Below, piece by piece: positions 43,656 to 55,231 of a DNA stretch of 64,000 nucleotides. Position 1 is the first letter of the stretch, and every line of letters begins with the position of its first letter. The stretch is from NCBI GenBank assembly GCA_030435675.1, contig CM059624.1, positions 15,090,769 through 15,154,768 of the forward strand, written 5' to 3'. The notes under the pieces are model-generated. The model searched no databases, was not told the origin of the DNA, and worked only from the letters and a program-made list of their open reading frames with translations. The DNA is from Steinernema hermaphroditum. Its lineage: Eukaryota > Nematoda > Chromadorea > Rhabditida > Steinernematidae. A program made the translations under genes and the position numbers.

Positions 43656-44385
43656 CGTTCTCTGACAGTTCAAACAGGAAATGAATGTCACGAGCAAAAC
43701 AGATTTTTGGTTTCGAAAATTTGAGCAAAACGTAAACACTGGACAAACAATAACAAAGATCTTCGAATTCGGTGGACTTCTTGGTTGAAATATCCTTCAT
43801 CTTTACCGATGAAAGGCAGTGATATTATGTTTTTGATGCCACATCACTCATACAATTCTCAAAATTTCAGATTCATGTATATTTATAAGGAGTGGACCAG
43901 GTGGAGCGGAGAAGGGGATCCGGAGCCAAGCGGTATCACCAAGTCGGCTTTACGGTAAGCGGTATCATTAACAAGGAGAGGTCGCAAACTGTCCCACGCC
44001 GATTCGATACTAAATTTCGCATGGTTAGCATGCCAGAGAGTAGCAAAAACCTAATAGCTTAAACTCGCTATTTCTATTAGGTTTCATCGGTGAATAGCGA
44101 GTTTAAGCTAATGTTCATAGTGGATTTTGTCCTCTGTAATTGTAAGGTCCTAACACGATGTCCCTGACGACACAAACGATACAGTGGTCTTATCAGTTTT
44201 TGACCATTTCTTTGAGGTTTTGTGAGGCCAATCACCACTGAAACCTAAGAGGTTTTGCTACATTCCGGCATGACAACCTCCATACCAAATTTCAGCTAAA
44301 TCGCCGTGAAACCTCTCCTTGTATGTCCAACACATATTTCTCTAATATTTTTCTATGAAAGCCAGCCTTTACTGATATGTATGTA
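43656..44385. other. intergenic with a hairpin
   Basis: Contains the perfect inverted repeat at 44055-44110. No gene recognised. Confidence 0.45.
44055..44110. repeat. perfect 18-bp inverted repeat
   Basis: TAGCTTAAACTCGCTATT at 44055-44072 and its exact inverse at 44093-44110, 20-bp loop. Confidence 0.7.
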
Positions 44386-44640
44386 CAGGCTGAAAATAGC
44401 CGCGATGATCCATTGTCTCTCCGAAGGGCAAGTGGTATTTTCAGCAAAATCGTACAAGTCTATGAACTTCCTGCTTTGCAAAGTGGCAGACACCGTGGGT
44501 GGTCAAAAAGGATGTACTTTTGAAATGCACTTCATTTATGTTATGCGCCATTCATCAGATTCATTTCTTTGTTAGGGTCTCGAATGAGGAGTCATTAATT
44601 TTTTAAGACACATGACGGCAAAATCTGATTTTGACAAAAA
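44386..44640 (+). repeat. long dispersed repeat, partial copy
   Basis: Matches 15226-15470 (GGCTGAAAATAGCCGCGATG, TTTGTTAGGGTCTCGAATGA) in the same orientation as copy 1. Confidence 0.6.
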
Positions 44641-44834
44641 AGGGCTTGAGACCATTTAATGATATGACTTCATTATCCTTAAAATCGCTAAATTTGAAGT
44701 GAAATAAACCCACCTGCCAGCTCTTGAATGCCAACATGGCGGAAGCTCCTGAATACTATTAGAACAACACGATAATAGGCCAGAAAGCACCCTGAGTGAC
44801 GGACGAAATCGAGAACGCAGGCTGGCTCTTATAT

Positions 44835-45510
44835 AGACCACACACGAACAAAAGATATCATCAAAGTTTAGCACGTAGTTTTCACAGGCCTTCAGAGGAA
44901 GACATTGACTAGAGCGCCACTTCCTTTGGGCAAATGCCACCCTAAAGTTCACGGATTAATAGGTCTTGTTTGCCAGGATATGACGACCAAAAACAGCTCA
45001 TCTTCTTCATAAAAACTCTGCAGAGAAGATGTTGACAACGGAGTAAAACTTTACGTCCACATAGTTATAATGTCAGTGGTGGGTACGATAGGTACCGTAT
45101 CTCAACGTAGATGACATCATAGGCTATCGTCATCGCCTCACAGAATCACATCCGACGTAATGTGGCTAAAAAATTAATCACCCCTCATTTCAGACCCTAA
45201 CAAAGAAATGAATCTGCTCAAAAGGAAGTGCATATCAAAAGTACATCCTTTTAGACCACCCACGGTGTCTGGCCGGGTCTCTGCAAAGCAGGAAGCTCAT
45301 AAAGGTTGCAGGATTTTGCAAAAAATACCATTTGACCCTTCGGCGGGCCAATGGACGATCGCGGCTACTTTCAGCCAGCTGGATGGCTCGGCGCTGTGGT
45401 GTTTGCTTTCCGCGTTTTTGTAGCCGAAGATCACTAAGAAGGCCATAAAATTCGGAGAAAATGGGTCTCTGCAAGATGATGTTCGTGGGATGCACTTTGC
45501 GGCTATTGAT
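44835..45510 (-). repeat. long dispersed repeat, copy 2 (inverted)
   Basis: Inverse of 15085-15785. With the partial copy at 44386 it forms an imperfect palindrome about 1.1 kb long. Confidence 0.65.
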
Positions 45511-46566
45511 AAACAACTGGATGATTGTTTTCTGAGAGCTGGGGATGGGCCGTTGTAAAACTAAGAGCATGACCCTCTAGCTTATGTTCCATTTTGTGAC
45601 GTACACGCTTATTGTATGAATATAATTACACATAGATCTAGCATCAAGATAACATATAGCGACGATAATACACTACAAGCTATTGTATAGGCAGAACCTT
45701 TTTGTTAATTACTACAACTATCATATCATAACAACACTATTGCTATGAAAACCATTGTTTGTATGAAGTCATCTCCCTTTTCTACGTGTGATACAGACAA
45801 TATGTATTTGCATTTGTCAGGGGTCTCATTAATCGACAGAAATACGCACTTCCTTGGGCTTCTACATTGTTTTATGGTCAGATTGCCAGTCAGCCACCGT
45901 GGGTTCCAGAAATTGGGCTTGAAATTGCGTCTCTTATGTCAGATTGCTTTATATTGCGATAAATCAATTGCGACTGTTCGTAAGGAGTGGTGCGAAAAGA
46001 GCGCAGACGATCAGAGAAGAGGTCAGGTAGCCATTAATGTGAGATCCTCTTTCGCAACGATGCGACGCTCAGGGATCAAAGATGATTACCATTTGCTTCC
46101 GTTTTAGGAAGACCTTATCCTGTTTACATTTATCTGAGTTTTCAGAAGAGTGAAAATCCGTCCACAGTAGTGTTTCCTTTCTTGCTTGGTTAATCACCCT
46201 TCCGGGACACTTTTATGTCATGTCTCATGCGTTGCTAGCCTTAAAATCATGACTAACTGTATCGTCGAAATGTCAGCTTTTAAGCATGTCCGAATCAGAG
46301 AACGTCCCTGTTATCGTAACAAGGAGCTTAAGAATCCGGTAATACATCTACTTTGGTGTAAAGCTTGCTTCAAGTATGTGAGCTTAGGATATGCTTAGTG
46401 AGTGTTTCAAGATTATGAGTAGATGAAGGTAAGCTTGCTGTTAATGATTCAGCAAACTAAAATGTCGTAAACCCGGAGATCCTCTCTGTTTCTTATCCGA
46501 ATAATGCGCTTCGGTGAGTATCGGATTATTCACTAGCCACTCTATCTTCGGTAATATCTTCACTTT
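45511..46566. other. intergenic
   Basis: A 120-codon frame at 45745-46107 has no recognisable features; not called. Confidence 0.4.
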
Positions 46567-46700
46567 TCATGCGGGCGGTGCCGGGTTCGGTTCCCCTCGG
46601 GGTCCTTATTTTGTGTGGGTGTTTTCTCCGTGCTCACGGAAAAACACACACACACACAAACAGACCAACGGACCCATCGGTTCTCCGTTTATATATAGGG
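46567..46700 (+). repeat. second SINE-like family, plus-strand copy
   Basis: Same order as 37390-37566: GGGTTCGGTTCCCCTCGGGG, GTGTGGGTGTTTTCTCCGTG, an ACACACAC tract, TCTCCGTTTATATATAGGGG. Confidence 0.6.
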
Positions 46701-46894
46701 GATCATCGCATCAGGAACGCTTGTTCAAATTCGGTTGTTACTATCGTTGAGCAAGTAGCTAGAACAAGTTTAGCAGAATCACTTATTGGTTTGGGTGGAA
46801 ATTAATTACAGCAATTTTAGGTCTTTGCCGTTTAGCTTCCCGAAATTAGAAATGAGAGGTTGGGAAAGGAGTGGAATCCGGACTAGAAAACCAA
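46701..46894. other. short intergenic gap
   Basis: No feature. Confidence 0.4.
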
Positions 46895-47006
46895 CACACT
46901 ACCAGAGATGGGCAGGAAGGGATCGGATCGGCTGAGTCGGCTAGCCAACCGGTTAACCGGTTGATACGGGTATACGGATCAACCGTTGCCCATCTCTGCA
47001 CACTAC
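46895..47006. mobile_element. hAT-type MITE 1 with 8-bp TSD
   Basis: Element 46903-46998 (96 bp) has ends CAGAGATGGGCA and TGCCCATCTCTG, flanked by a perfect CACACTAC duplication (46895-46902, 46999-47006). An 8-bp duplication with CAG-initial ends is characteristic of hAT transposons. The interior is a near-palindrome with AACCGGTTAACCGGTT. Confidence 0.8.
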
Positions 47007-47022
47007 CCAGCTCGACCACGTC

Positions 47023-47178
47023 GGCATATCCAGAGATGTTAATCGCTCGAAATTTCATCGAGTCTCGGGATCGGGATCGAAAATTTTTCGAGACTCGGGA
47101 TCGGGATCGGGATCGAGATCGAAAGATCGAAGAAATTGCTCGAAATTTCGAGACTCGAATAACATCTCTGGGCATATA
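47023..47178. mobile_element. hAT-type MITE 2 with 8-bp TSD
   Basis: Element 47031-47170 (140 bp) ends CAGAGATGTTA and TAACATCTCTG, flanked by GGCATATC and GGCATATA (7 of 8 match). The interior is made of GGGATC hexamers and ATTTTTCGAGACTCGGGATC units. Same terminal seven bases as MITE 1, 25 bp away. Confidence 0.78.
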
Positions 47179-50100
47179 GATGGGTTTTTGAGATCGCGCA
47201 ATAAGGTTCCAATTTTTAGATCGATCTAAGACGGGCATTTCGAAAGGTTCCCTTATTACTCATATCTTACAAATTTGTAACTGAAACAACAACTATGCAA
47301 CACAAATGACCGTTGTATAAGGTAGTGTATTCTGGTGTACACAGCAATTATTAGAACCAGGAGAAATACTCCGGACAAAACGGCCTTTTTGGTTCAAAAT
47401 ATAACATCCTATGTACCCTAGGCGGACACTCTTCTGGAAGGGGAACGACCACATGATGCCCTTTGGTCCTAGTTCACCCACGAAAAGGACTAAACCACTA
47501 GGTCGCATAGGCATGCACTCAGTAACCTTCTTCTCTCCCAGCGAGATTAGTCTAAATGGCATATTTTTGGAATAGCTCACTGCGTCTGTTTACTATTTAT
47601 TTGCACTAATTTCCGCTAAGACCGATACGCTTAGGAGCAACATAGATCACGCGTGCATGTCGCAATATGTGTGCTGCTCTTCTACGTCATGGCACGTATA
47701 ATCATGTCATATCCCTGTGTCGTCCTCTGTTACGTAGGCATGAATATGCAAGTTGATCTAAATTTTTAATCATTATCTTCTAGAAACGCTGTGGAAAACA
47801 CACCCAGTGAACTAATCCCGAGACGTGGTATTTCGGCTAATCTCGTGTCGTGACACGAAGGGCAACGTAGGGCAACGCACATCTGAATTCGCAATGTTTC
47901 TGGACAGTGATCAGTTTGATGAGGGGCTGAGTAAATGCGCCTTTCGGAGCGATAGGCTTAGAAATGGAATGGGCAACCAAAAAAGGGAAGTATGCATGCT
48001 TCTGTATAAGAAGAAACCAGCGAAATACTGAAAATTTAAAAAAATATTTCCTTACGGCAAAAAAACCGGTCAAAAAACAACAAATACGTTCTCTGGGTTC
48101 GCTACACTCTGCAGTGTCTATCTCTCTGCCAAATTTCACCTGAATCGACGCGGAACGGTTTGGGACCTCTTCTTGTAAGCGGGCCTCCAAACGCTTTGGA
48201 AAACTTTTGACCGTCTCCACCAGACTTCAGAGAGAGATTTGGTTCTGGAGTTCACGACTAGCTGCTTTTATTGAGTAGATTGTTGTGTGGGGTACTCGGC
48301 AGGCTTTCTTCTCTAGGATTCTCCACATTGCGAAGTCCATCAGATCAAAAAAGTAACGCAGTTTCACTTCGAAAACTTCATCTTCAAGATTCAGACTTCA
48401 GGACGATGGCTGTGAGATATACAGCTTGTAGCTTTTGGAACGTTTTACCAAAAAGCAGCAAGAAAGGAGAGGACCACTCTGTTGGCTTGACATGCTTGAT
48501 TGACCACGCATCTTTCACATTTGTCGTAGTTTCGTAGCCCTTCAGTAGATGGATTTTAAGCAGATGAGTTCATGCGCTTTCGACATCCCGGCCCAATCGC
48601 TATCCACTCTATCGCATATCACCCCATACCATTTGCCTATTAGAAGATTATCGTTCTTTTCCCTTATTTTCTGTCTTCGTTTTCATCTCTATCTTTACCA
48701 TCAAGGTCAACCAAATCGCTGAAAAGTCACTGTGAATTTGGTCTCATTTCCTACTTGTCGCCTTCGTCCCAAACAAGCGATCACAGCCTAACCCTCCTCT
48801 CCCAAAAATAGCTCTCCAAAAGTAACTTCGTCAGAGTACGATTCCCAAAACACCATTATTCCTACGTCACCAAACGGCCCAAACGCCTACAATTCACTGT
48901 GCCAACACGTCAGCTCGCATGTTTCAAAACATGTCACATGCAGATCACGCAACATCGCTTGTTCACTCATCGGCAACGTGCGCTTTCCAAGCAGGAAACG
49001 GAAACTGCAATCAGGGGCCCTCATCGGCGAAGCGATTAAGAGATATGGGACCATATGGTACTTCATCATCAGGATGTGCGCCGAACGATGAGCGCTTAGC
49101 GGAGGGCAAAAAAACAAGCCATAAGGAAGTGAATCCTGAAGATCGCGACTACGGTACAACAAAGAGGAGAAGACGTTGCTCGACCGTCATAATCCCACGG
49201 GATAAAACATACAAAAAACAAGTCAGGCAGAACCAAGCGATCAGGCAAATCCGAATTTGCCGAAAGAGGAATTATCTAAGTCTAGGTGAATGACAACATA
49301 ATCTTGAATACGGTAGGGATAGGGCCAATGGAATAGAGCGTAATGTAACCACGCAAATTATGAGAATACACCCACGTTACTACGCAAATCATGAGCTCCG
49401 ATGCCTTAATAATATCCGGAAATGATGAGTGAAAATAGCGGCTGCAAAAAATCGCTAAATGGAGATGACCTTTGTTTGATTTTGTGTTGTCAGATGATGT
49501 AAGTGACTTAATCACATCATATCTAAAAGTTCGATAAATTTGCTAAAATTCCTGGAATTGATCGTAATTTAAAAGATCGTCATGTACAAATTTTTTATAT
49601 ACACTTATCGAAAACATGATGTCAAGACTTGGTGAATGTTTCGCGATTGTCTCGGGAATTCGATATTCGGGACGATATTTCTGTTGGTTTAAGCCTTCTG
49701 CCAGGAAAATGGTCGTTGTTGCGAGATGGGTATGCTTTGGCTTTTGCAACTTTGGACAATAACACGGATTCATGACTGCTTTGAGAGCTGACTAAGAGCG
49801 CTCGTGTCACCGACAGCTGATACCGTAGTTCACTCATAACATGGACGGCTCATGTCATACCGTACATTTCACGGTGCCCTTTTCCGATGCCTATCAAATT
49901 CGCACTCTTCCGCTTGGCTAATATTGGTGCTAGACGTGTGTGAAGCTTTAGCTAGGCGCACAGTTCTGACTCGCTAGAAATGTGCAGGAATGCCTAGACA
50001 CCTAAGTCAAGCCTGGCGCTAGGCCGGCTACATTTGTTTAGCGCGCACACATAGCAAAAAAAAGTCACATTTTCGGGCAGAAGAGTAAATGATTTCGCAA

Positions 50101-51199
50101 TATTTGAACACTGAACAACCAGTGTCTAAGCACGTCATCCAAATTCTAACAAGAGCACGGAGCCTGGATGCTGTTAGATCAAAAACATGACTTCGTTCAC
50201 AATAACAAATGGCATCTGCCTTCGGGCCAATGTACCTTTTATCTTTCTAATGATCGGCTCGTATCCTACAAAATGTCAACTTGATATCACATAAAAACAC
50301 GTTTGAATCTAATGGAATACCGTACACCTAGCGGCTAATGGATTTGTCGGATACGCGAGTACGTCTAGATAGCCATGACTAATCCTAAGCCTTTCAGATG
50401 CTAATCGCTCGTAATCGTTTCGGCATTTGCGCCGGAAGACGAAGATGTTTGTCAGGAAGTGTAGTATTTCGCCGAACTAAGATCAGTTGTAGTTTCGCGT
50501 CTTCAGAGCACCGTCTACGTGAACAAAAAGGGGCCTTGTACATTATTGGATTTGTTCGCACAAATGCCTGAACTTACAATAGGAAAATACGGTGGTTTGA
50601 CGTCAAAGCTCTTTTTGTAGGCAATTATAAACGCCATTGTCTGTCCGTGTGGAAGTACATCGTTTTTAGACGATTCACGATATAATTTCATGTGAATGGA
50701 AGATACAATGTAAAGATGTCGGTTATAACGAACCGAGGAACATAGAGGGACCAGCATAGAGACCTTCAAGGTGTCTTCGCTCTATGGTCTACGGTAAGCG
50801 ATAGAGGAAATGTTAATGTTCAGCCGTCGTAATCTGTTGCTTTGGACGGACGACTACAAAAAACAAACACATGAATCCGATTTGCGATAAGAGATTTCCC
50901 CTTATGTGATGATGATCACCCACACGAAGTAACTTTTTGACTTCTGCGTGAAGTGAATCCGATGGATCGACGCAAAGTTGTTACGAAAACAGGCTACCAA
51001 GGACTGGTAAACAACACGGAAGCTTGACAGCCTCCTAGAACAAAGCCACAATGGCGAAATTGAAGAAGGAGACAGCGAGGTACAGACATTGAGGTAGTGA
51101 ATGAGCATCACTGTAAAATACAAACAAAAACAAACAAAAATGTCAACGATATTCAAATATTGATCACGGAACGTCTCCGAAAGGATCTTCGGAAACATT
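47179..51199. other. long gene-poor stretch
   Basis: AAGGTTCCCT near 47234-47243 is a lone end of the AGGGAACCTT family. A tRNA-like piece lies at 48560-48620 (minus). Open frames such as 48919-49293 show no domain or leader and are not called. Confidence 0.4.
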
Positions 51200-52538
51200 T
51201 CAACAAATGGTTCCACCAATATCTTGGGGAATGTTATCCTTGTACGAGAAGAACTTGTGTCTCTCCTTTTTCAGCACCTTATTGAAATCCGTCCTGATGC
51301 GTTTGACTTCAAAAAGTTCTTTGGCTGTTAGTTGAGCAACTTTCTTCGAATGTCGACACTAAAGGTAAGTGATGAATTGCAAATGAGCGACTAAAATCAC
51401 ACTTACCAAAAGGTGATTAGAAATGAGTACAGGATTAACATGAAACTCGCAGCCATCAACAACACACTTGCACGACGAGTTCAGATGCTGGGCGACGTGT
51501 ACTCTTCTCGTGGTTTCAGCGTGCACCATTTGCCCGCATTCTCTGCATTTCGGATCTTCCAACTGGGTCTTGTTACCTATCTCTTTATCGTCGAATCGAA
51601 GGAACGCTTCGGGTGGAAAGTACTTCTTTAGCTTTGTTCTGGCCTTCTTGTAAAATGATGCTTGCGTTCGTCTGAGTTTGTGATACAGCTCCTTATCCGG
51701 ATGATCAGCATGAAAAGCGTGGCTTCTCTGGAACAGTTCGCACCACACAAGTATAGGACTGTTACTGTTACAAACCTTTAAGTGATTTCTTAGACCAGGT
51801 GGTTTTATAAGTTTACCACAGCCTGCAACAATACAACTGCATGAGACTCCTTCGTGAGTTCCAATGTGATTTATTAAATGTCGCACCCCGGTACCTTTCA
51901 ACTCCTTTTCACACAACTGGCACTGAAAAAAATAACCATATCAAACTTTAAATTTGAAACATACTCTCCATATCCCGATTCCTCGCTTGACCGTCTTCTT
52001 CAGTTCAATCCTACGCCAGTATGCGTACATCCTCAGAATCGATGGCATATCGATACCCATCTTCTCCACTTTGCTGGCGAACTCCTTCCGCGCCTCTTCA
52101 TCGAATATCGCCTCTAGAACGTCCTGACGCTTCCGCTCGTAGAGATAGTAGAAGATAGCCAGTTGTGGAGTGATATTCAGTTCATTCGGGCCTAACATAA
52201 CCATCAAGTTGAAGACAGAACAAATGTCCACTCACTTGTTCTCTTGTCTTTAGCTTCCGCCTTTTTCTGCAGTGAATCCTCATCGCATTCCATCGCTTTC
52301 GTAGACTTCTTGTGCACCTCTACCATCGACTTCAGTGTGTTCTTGTCGTACAGGTGCTGCAATCGTATGTATTGGTGCAGAACACGTAGAAGAAGCTTAC
52401 ATTTCGCTGCTCCAACTCTTGGCACTTTTCTTTTCCGAACATCTCCAGAAGAAGGCGCGGATTATGGCGTTTGATGAAGTTGTAGATCAATCCATGCGCA
52501 TCAAAGAGTTGCTCAGAAAGCGGGGTTGGGACGTCCAT
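51200..52538 (-). CDS. LisH-like / zinc-finger protein, copy A (intact)
   Basis: complement(join(51200..51358,51407..51922,51965..52191,52236..52356,52401..52538)), 386 aa; all four introns (43-48 bp) keep phase. Start at MDVPTPLSEQLFDAHGLIYN, seven bases after a CCTTTTCAG acceptor, a likely trans-splice site. Residues ~8-45 (HGLIYNFIKRHNPRLLLEMF) and ~90-150 (LAIFYYLYERKRQDVLEAIF, KVEKMGIDMPSILRMYAYWR) are two related helical modules resembling LisH motifs. Exons 4-5 carry four zinc-finger-like units: CQLC...HIGTH, CIVAGC...HLKVC, CREC...HVAQH and CVVDGC...H/H, the last completed across the splice. Between them is HKLRRTQASFYKKARTK and YFPPEAFLRFDD. Tail KKERHKFFSYKDNIPQD. No family name known to me; nucleic-acid binding is inferred. 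Confidence 0.82.
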
Positions 52539-52545
52539 CTTGACC
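52539..52545 (-). promoter_or_regulatory. likely SL trans-splice acceptor of copy A
   Basis: Reading the minus strand, CCTTTTCAG precedes GTCAAG and the ATG at 52538. Copy B has the same layout (CTTTTTCAG, then ATCAAA and ATG). Confidence 0.5.
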
Positions 52546-52970
52546 TGAAAAGGATCTTGGAAATGTGTGATGGTCATACGATAATTAACGGAGTGCACGG
52601 AAAGTGAAGCACGGAAACACGGAAGATTTAACTTTTAAGATTTAAGAAAAGTGAAAATTATGAACATGTGAACAGGGTGGCCCAAATAAACATAAAGAAA
52701 TCAGTGTAAGAAACTTGTCATTCGGATCAAGGTTTGCGTTGCCTTCTTACCATCAATGTGACCCCTCAAGATCCTATTGTCCGATCAACAGTACATTCCA
52801 TTATCGCTTAGAGCTATCCTTGACTCCATATCCTTGACATAAGAAGCACACAGATTCGTCCCTCGATTTATGCTTGCGATTTCATATGACAAGTTTTCAG
52901 GTCGTGGTAATAACAAACAACTCAACAATAACATGAACACTGTAAATAAATTTCACCGATTTCGCTCGCA

Positions 52971-54592
52971 TCACTCGGCTCCTCCTTCACTCTTCTTGCT
53001 TCCAGTGTCACTCTTCGGCCCTTGACGATCAGAAGTGGATCGGCGCCAAACCCGGTGACCACGCTGACCTTCGCGATTAGAACTCCTTCCTTTCGGTCTA
53101 AATAGACTTTATAAACGACAGAACTCAATTGCAGACATCGAGACATTGTCATTTGAGACAGTTATAAGAATGAGATCGGTTTAGCAGACTGTCTGTTGTC
53201 TGGAGAAGACAACTTACTGCGAAGTGGACGATCCGCCGCGATGACGAGCGTAGTCATGGTAGAAAATGCAGTCGTTGCCGTAATCGCACTGGCCAGTTCT
53301 GACGAAATTGTGACAGGGGCGTCTTTTGTTCTCTTTGCGGGTATTGGCTGGCGGCTTCGCGACTTCTTCCTCTTTGCGAGCCTTCGGAAACTCGTCCGCC
53401 TCGGTCAGCTGTGCCTTCACAAACCGCAACCGGCCAGTCCTTCTGGACTCCGTCGGAAACTGGACAGTCTGCTCGTCAGGACACGTCTTTTCTTCCACAA
53501 CTTTCAGCACGGTTTCCACATCGGCCTCGGCTTGCTTTTTCTCGGGATGGGTTTCTTCTTTCACCTCATTTTCAAGAGACTTCTCCTCAGAACGGCTCTC
53601 TTCTTCCACTGCAGGCTCGTTCTTCATCCCGCTATCAGCGTCCTTGTTTTCTTCCTTAGCAGGTTCACTGCTGACCTCGGCGGGACGTTCTTCAACGGTC
53701 TCTTTGAATGCCTTCAGTTCGACTTCATGGGTCGGAGACACGTCTTCCTTGATGACCGAGATGCTCTCGGTGTCAGGGAGAGTAGGAACGGCGGCGACAG
53801 ACGGTTGTTCAGCGGACGGAGACGCGAGAATGGCCTGGATGACGTTGTCGGCGATAGGACTGTCCATCTTGCAGTGGGCGCACTTCAGGAAGAACTTGCC
53901 CTCTCTGTAATGAAAGATATGTTGGTAAAAATAGAGCCCAGTAAATAATTTACTTTGTTTCAATCTCAGCGGATGAGATTTGTGGAGTTTTGCAGCCTTG
54001 CGACGAGCTGGAGCTGCTAGAGAGCGGATCGCGCGATGAACTGGACTGAGAATCAGCTCGCGAAATGCGCCGTCCGTAGTGTCTTTGTGGAGGAGCTGCG
54101 CGCTGGCCACGGCGAGAATGCTGTCCCATGGAGGAATATGTCCCAGCCGACGCGAAGGGAGCGCCCCACTGGCGATGGTGTCCCGCGGTCTGGACCAAAT
54201 AGCCAGGATGGAGCATTTGTGCCTGCTGGATGGTCACCAGATTGGACTGCTGCGCCTGCATCATCTGCTGCCAGTAACCGTCTCCTTGCGGACTGCCGAA
54301 GAACTGCGACGGGTTCGGGGCCACCACGGTTGACTGTTGTGGACGCTCAGGTTCGACGTCATTGAATTCCCACTTGCTAGCTTCTAAATTGAACTATAGC
54401 ATAACGGAGCTAATGAAAGACAGTTTATGTACCGTTCATGTCAAAATTGGGCGCAAAGTGGGTCGTGAAGTCTTCGAACTGCGCCTGAGCGACGTCGAAC
54501 AAGTACGAAATGGCCGGTTCGGGTTCGATACCGCTCCACATGCTGGCGGATAGAGTTCGTTCGCGCAATTCAGAGAGAGTGGGCATAACCAT
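52971..54592 (-). CDS. CCCH zinc-finger RNA-binding-type protein
   Basis: complement(join(52971..53097,53218..53904,53954..54383,54433..54592)), 467 aa, all phases consistent. Start MVMPTLSELRERTLSASMWS lies right after TTTTTTACAG, a likely trans-splice acceptor. Residues ~54-197 are Gln/Ser-rich (WQQMMQAQQSNLVTIQQAQM, SSSSRDPLSSSSSSSQG). A CAHC pair follows (KFFLKCAHCKMDSP), then a long acidic, low-complexity region. Near residues 400-425 is one canonical CCCH finger, CHNFVRTGQCDYGNDCIFYH (C-x8-C-x5-C-x3-H), of the type that binds RNA. The last exon, reached by a GTAAGT donor overlapping a TAA, adds an RG-rich tail (NREGQRGHRVWRRSTSDRQG). Role in mRNA regulation is inferred. Confidence 0.82.
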
Positions 54593-55215
54593 TCTGTAAA
54601 AAATAGACGTAAAATAGAGACAGACATAGAAATAAAATTGGAAATGGAACTATTTGGACTAAAACTTTCGAAAACGGCATCACAGAAAATCTCGGCATTT
54701 GCACGAAAAGAGACAAGTCTGCCCTGCACTAATCGTGGCGAGAGCCAACCCTAAATGAGACCAGACTCTTTTATTTGGCGACTTTTTTCCATTTCAGGTT
54801 TCACGTTAGGTGCCTGAAACACTTGAGTCCAGATCTGTTCTCCAAATAATTCGCATAAAAATAAACAAATTGTGAAAAATTTTTCAGTGAGCAGCAGAAA
54901 GAAGCTTTTGGCGCGCAACTTCAAAAGATCTTTGTGTGTGGCCTACTCTTTTGCCTTTTTCGGAATTCCTCTTAACTGTTGTTCCTTTTTGTTTTTGTTT
55001 GCTTGATTAGGGGCGATTTTCTGATTTCCACGTCAAAGGAGCGGTAACTGAGCGCCCAGTAAAATATGCTCAGTAATCCTATATTCACTTGCTAAAGTTG
55101 TCATTTTTTTCCTGCTAATTATAATCATCTTTGACGCAACGAATAGGGCAAAAATGCGTCGTTTTCTAGCCGTCATCGCGTTCTTCTAATTTTGCTCTAC
55201 TTTCTATGCATAGCT

Positions 55216-55225
55216 CCAGTTTTCA
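55216..55225 (+). promoter_or_regulatory. likely SL trans-splice acceptor of the MATH-BTB gene
   Basis: CCAGTTTTCAG, six bases before the ATG at 55232. Confidence 0.5.
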
Positions 55226-55231
55226 GAAGAA

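Noticed and set aside
45745..46107. 120-codon plus-strand frame
   Set aside because: No recognisable motif, no splice sites that extend it, and gene-poor surroundings.
48919..49293. 124-codon plus-strand frame
   Set aside because: No leader, motif or paralogue; composition is like flanking non-coding DNA.
53196..53948. 250-codon plus-strand frame opposite the CCCH gene
   Set aside because: It mirrors the acidic low-complexity coding strand of the CCCH protein; its product is Phe/Leu/Arg noise, while the minus strand gives a spliced, motif-bearing protein.
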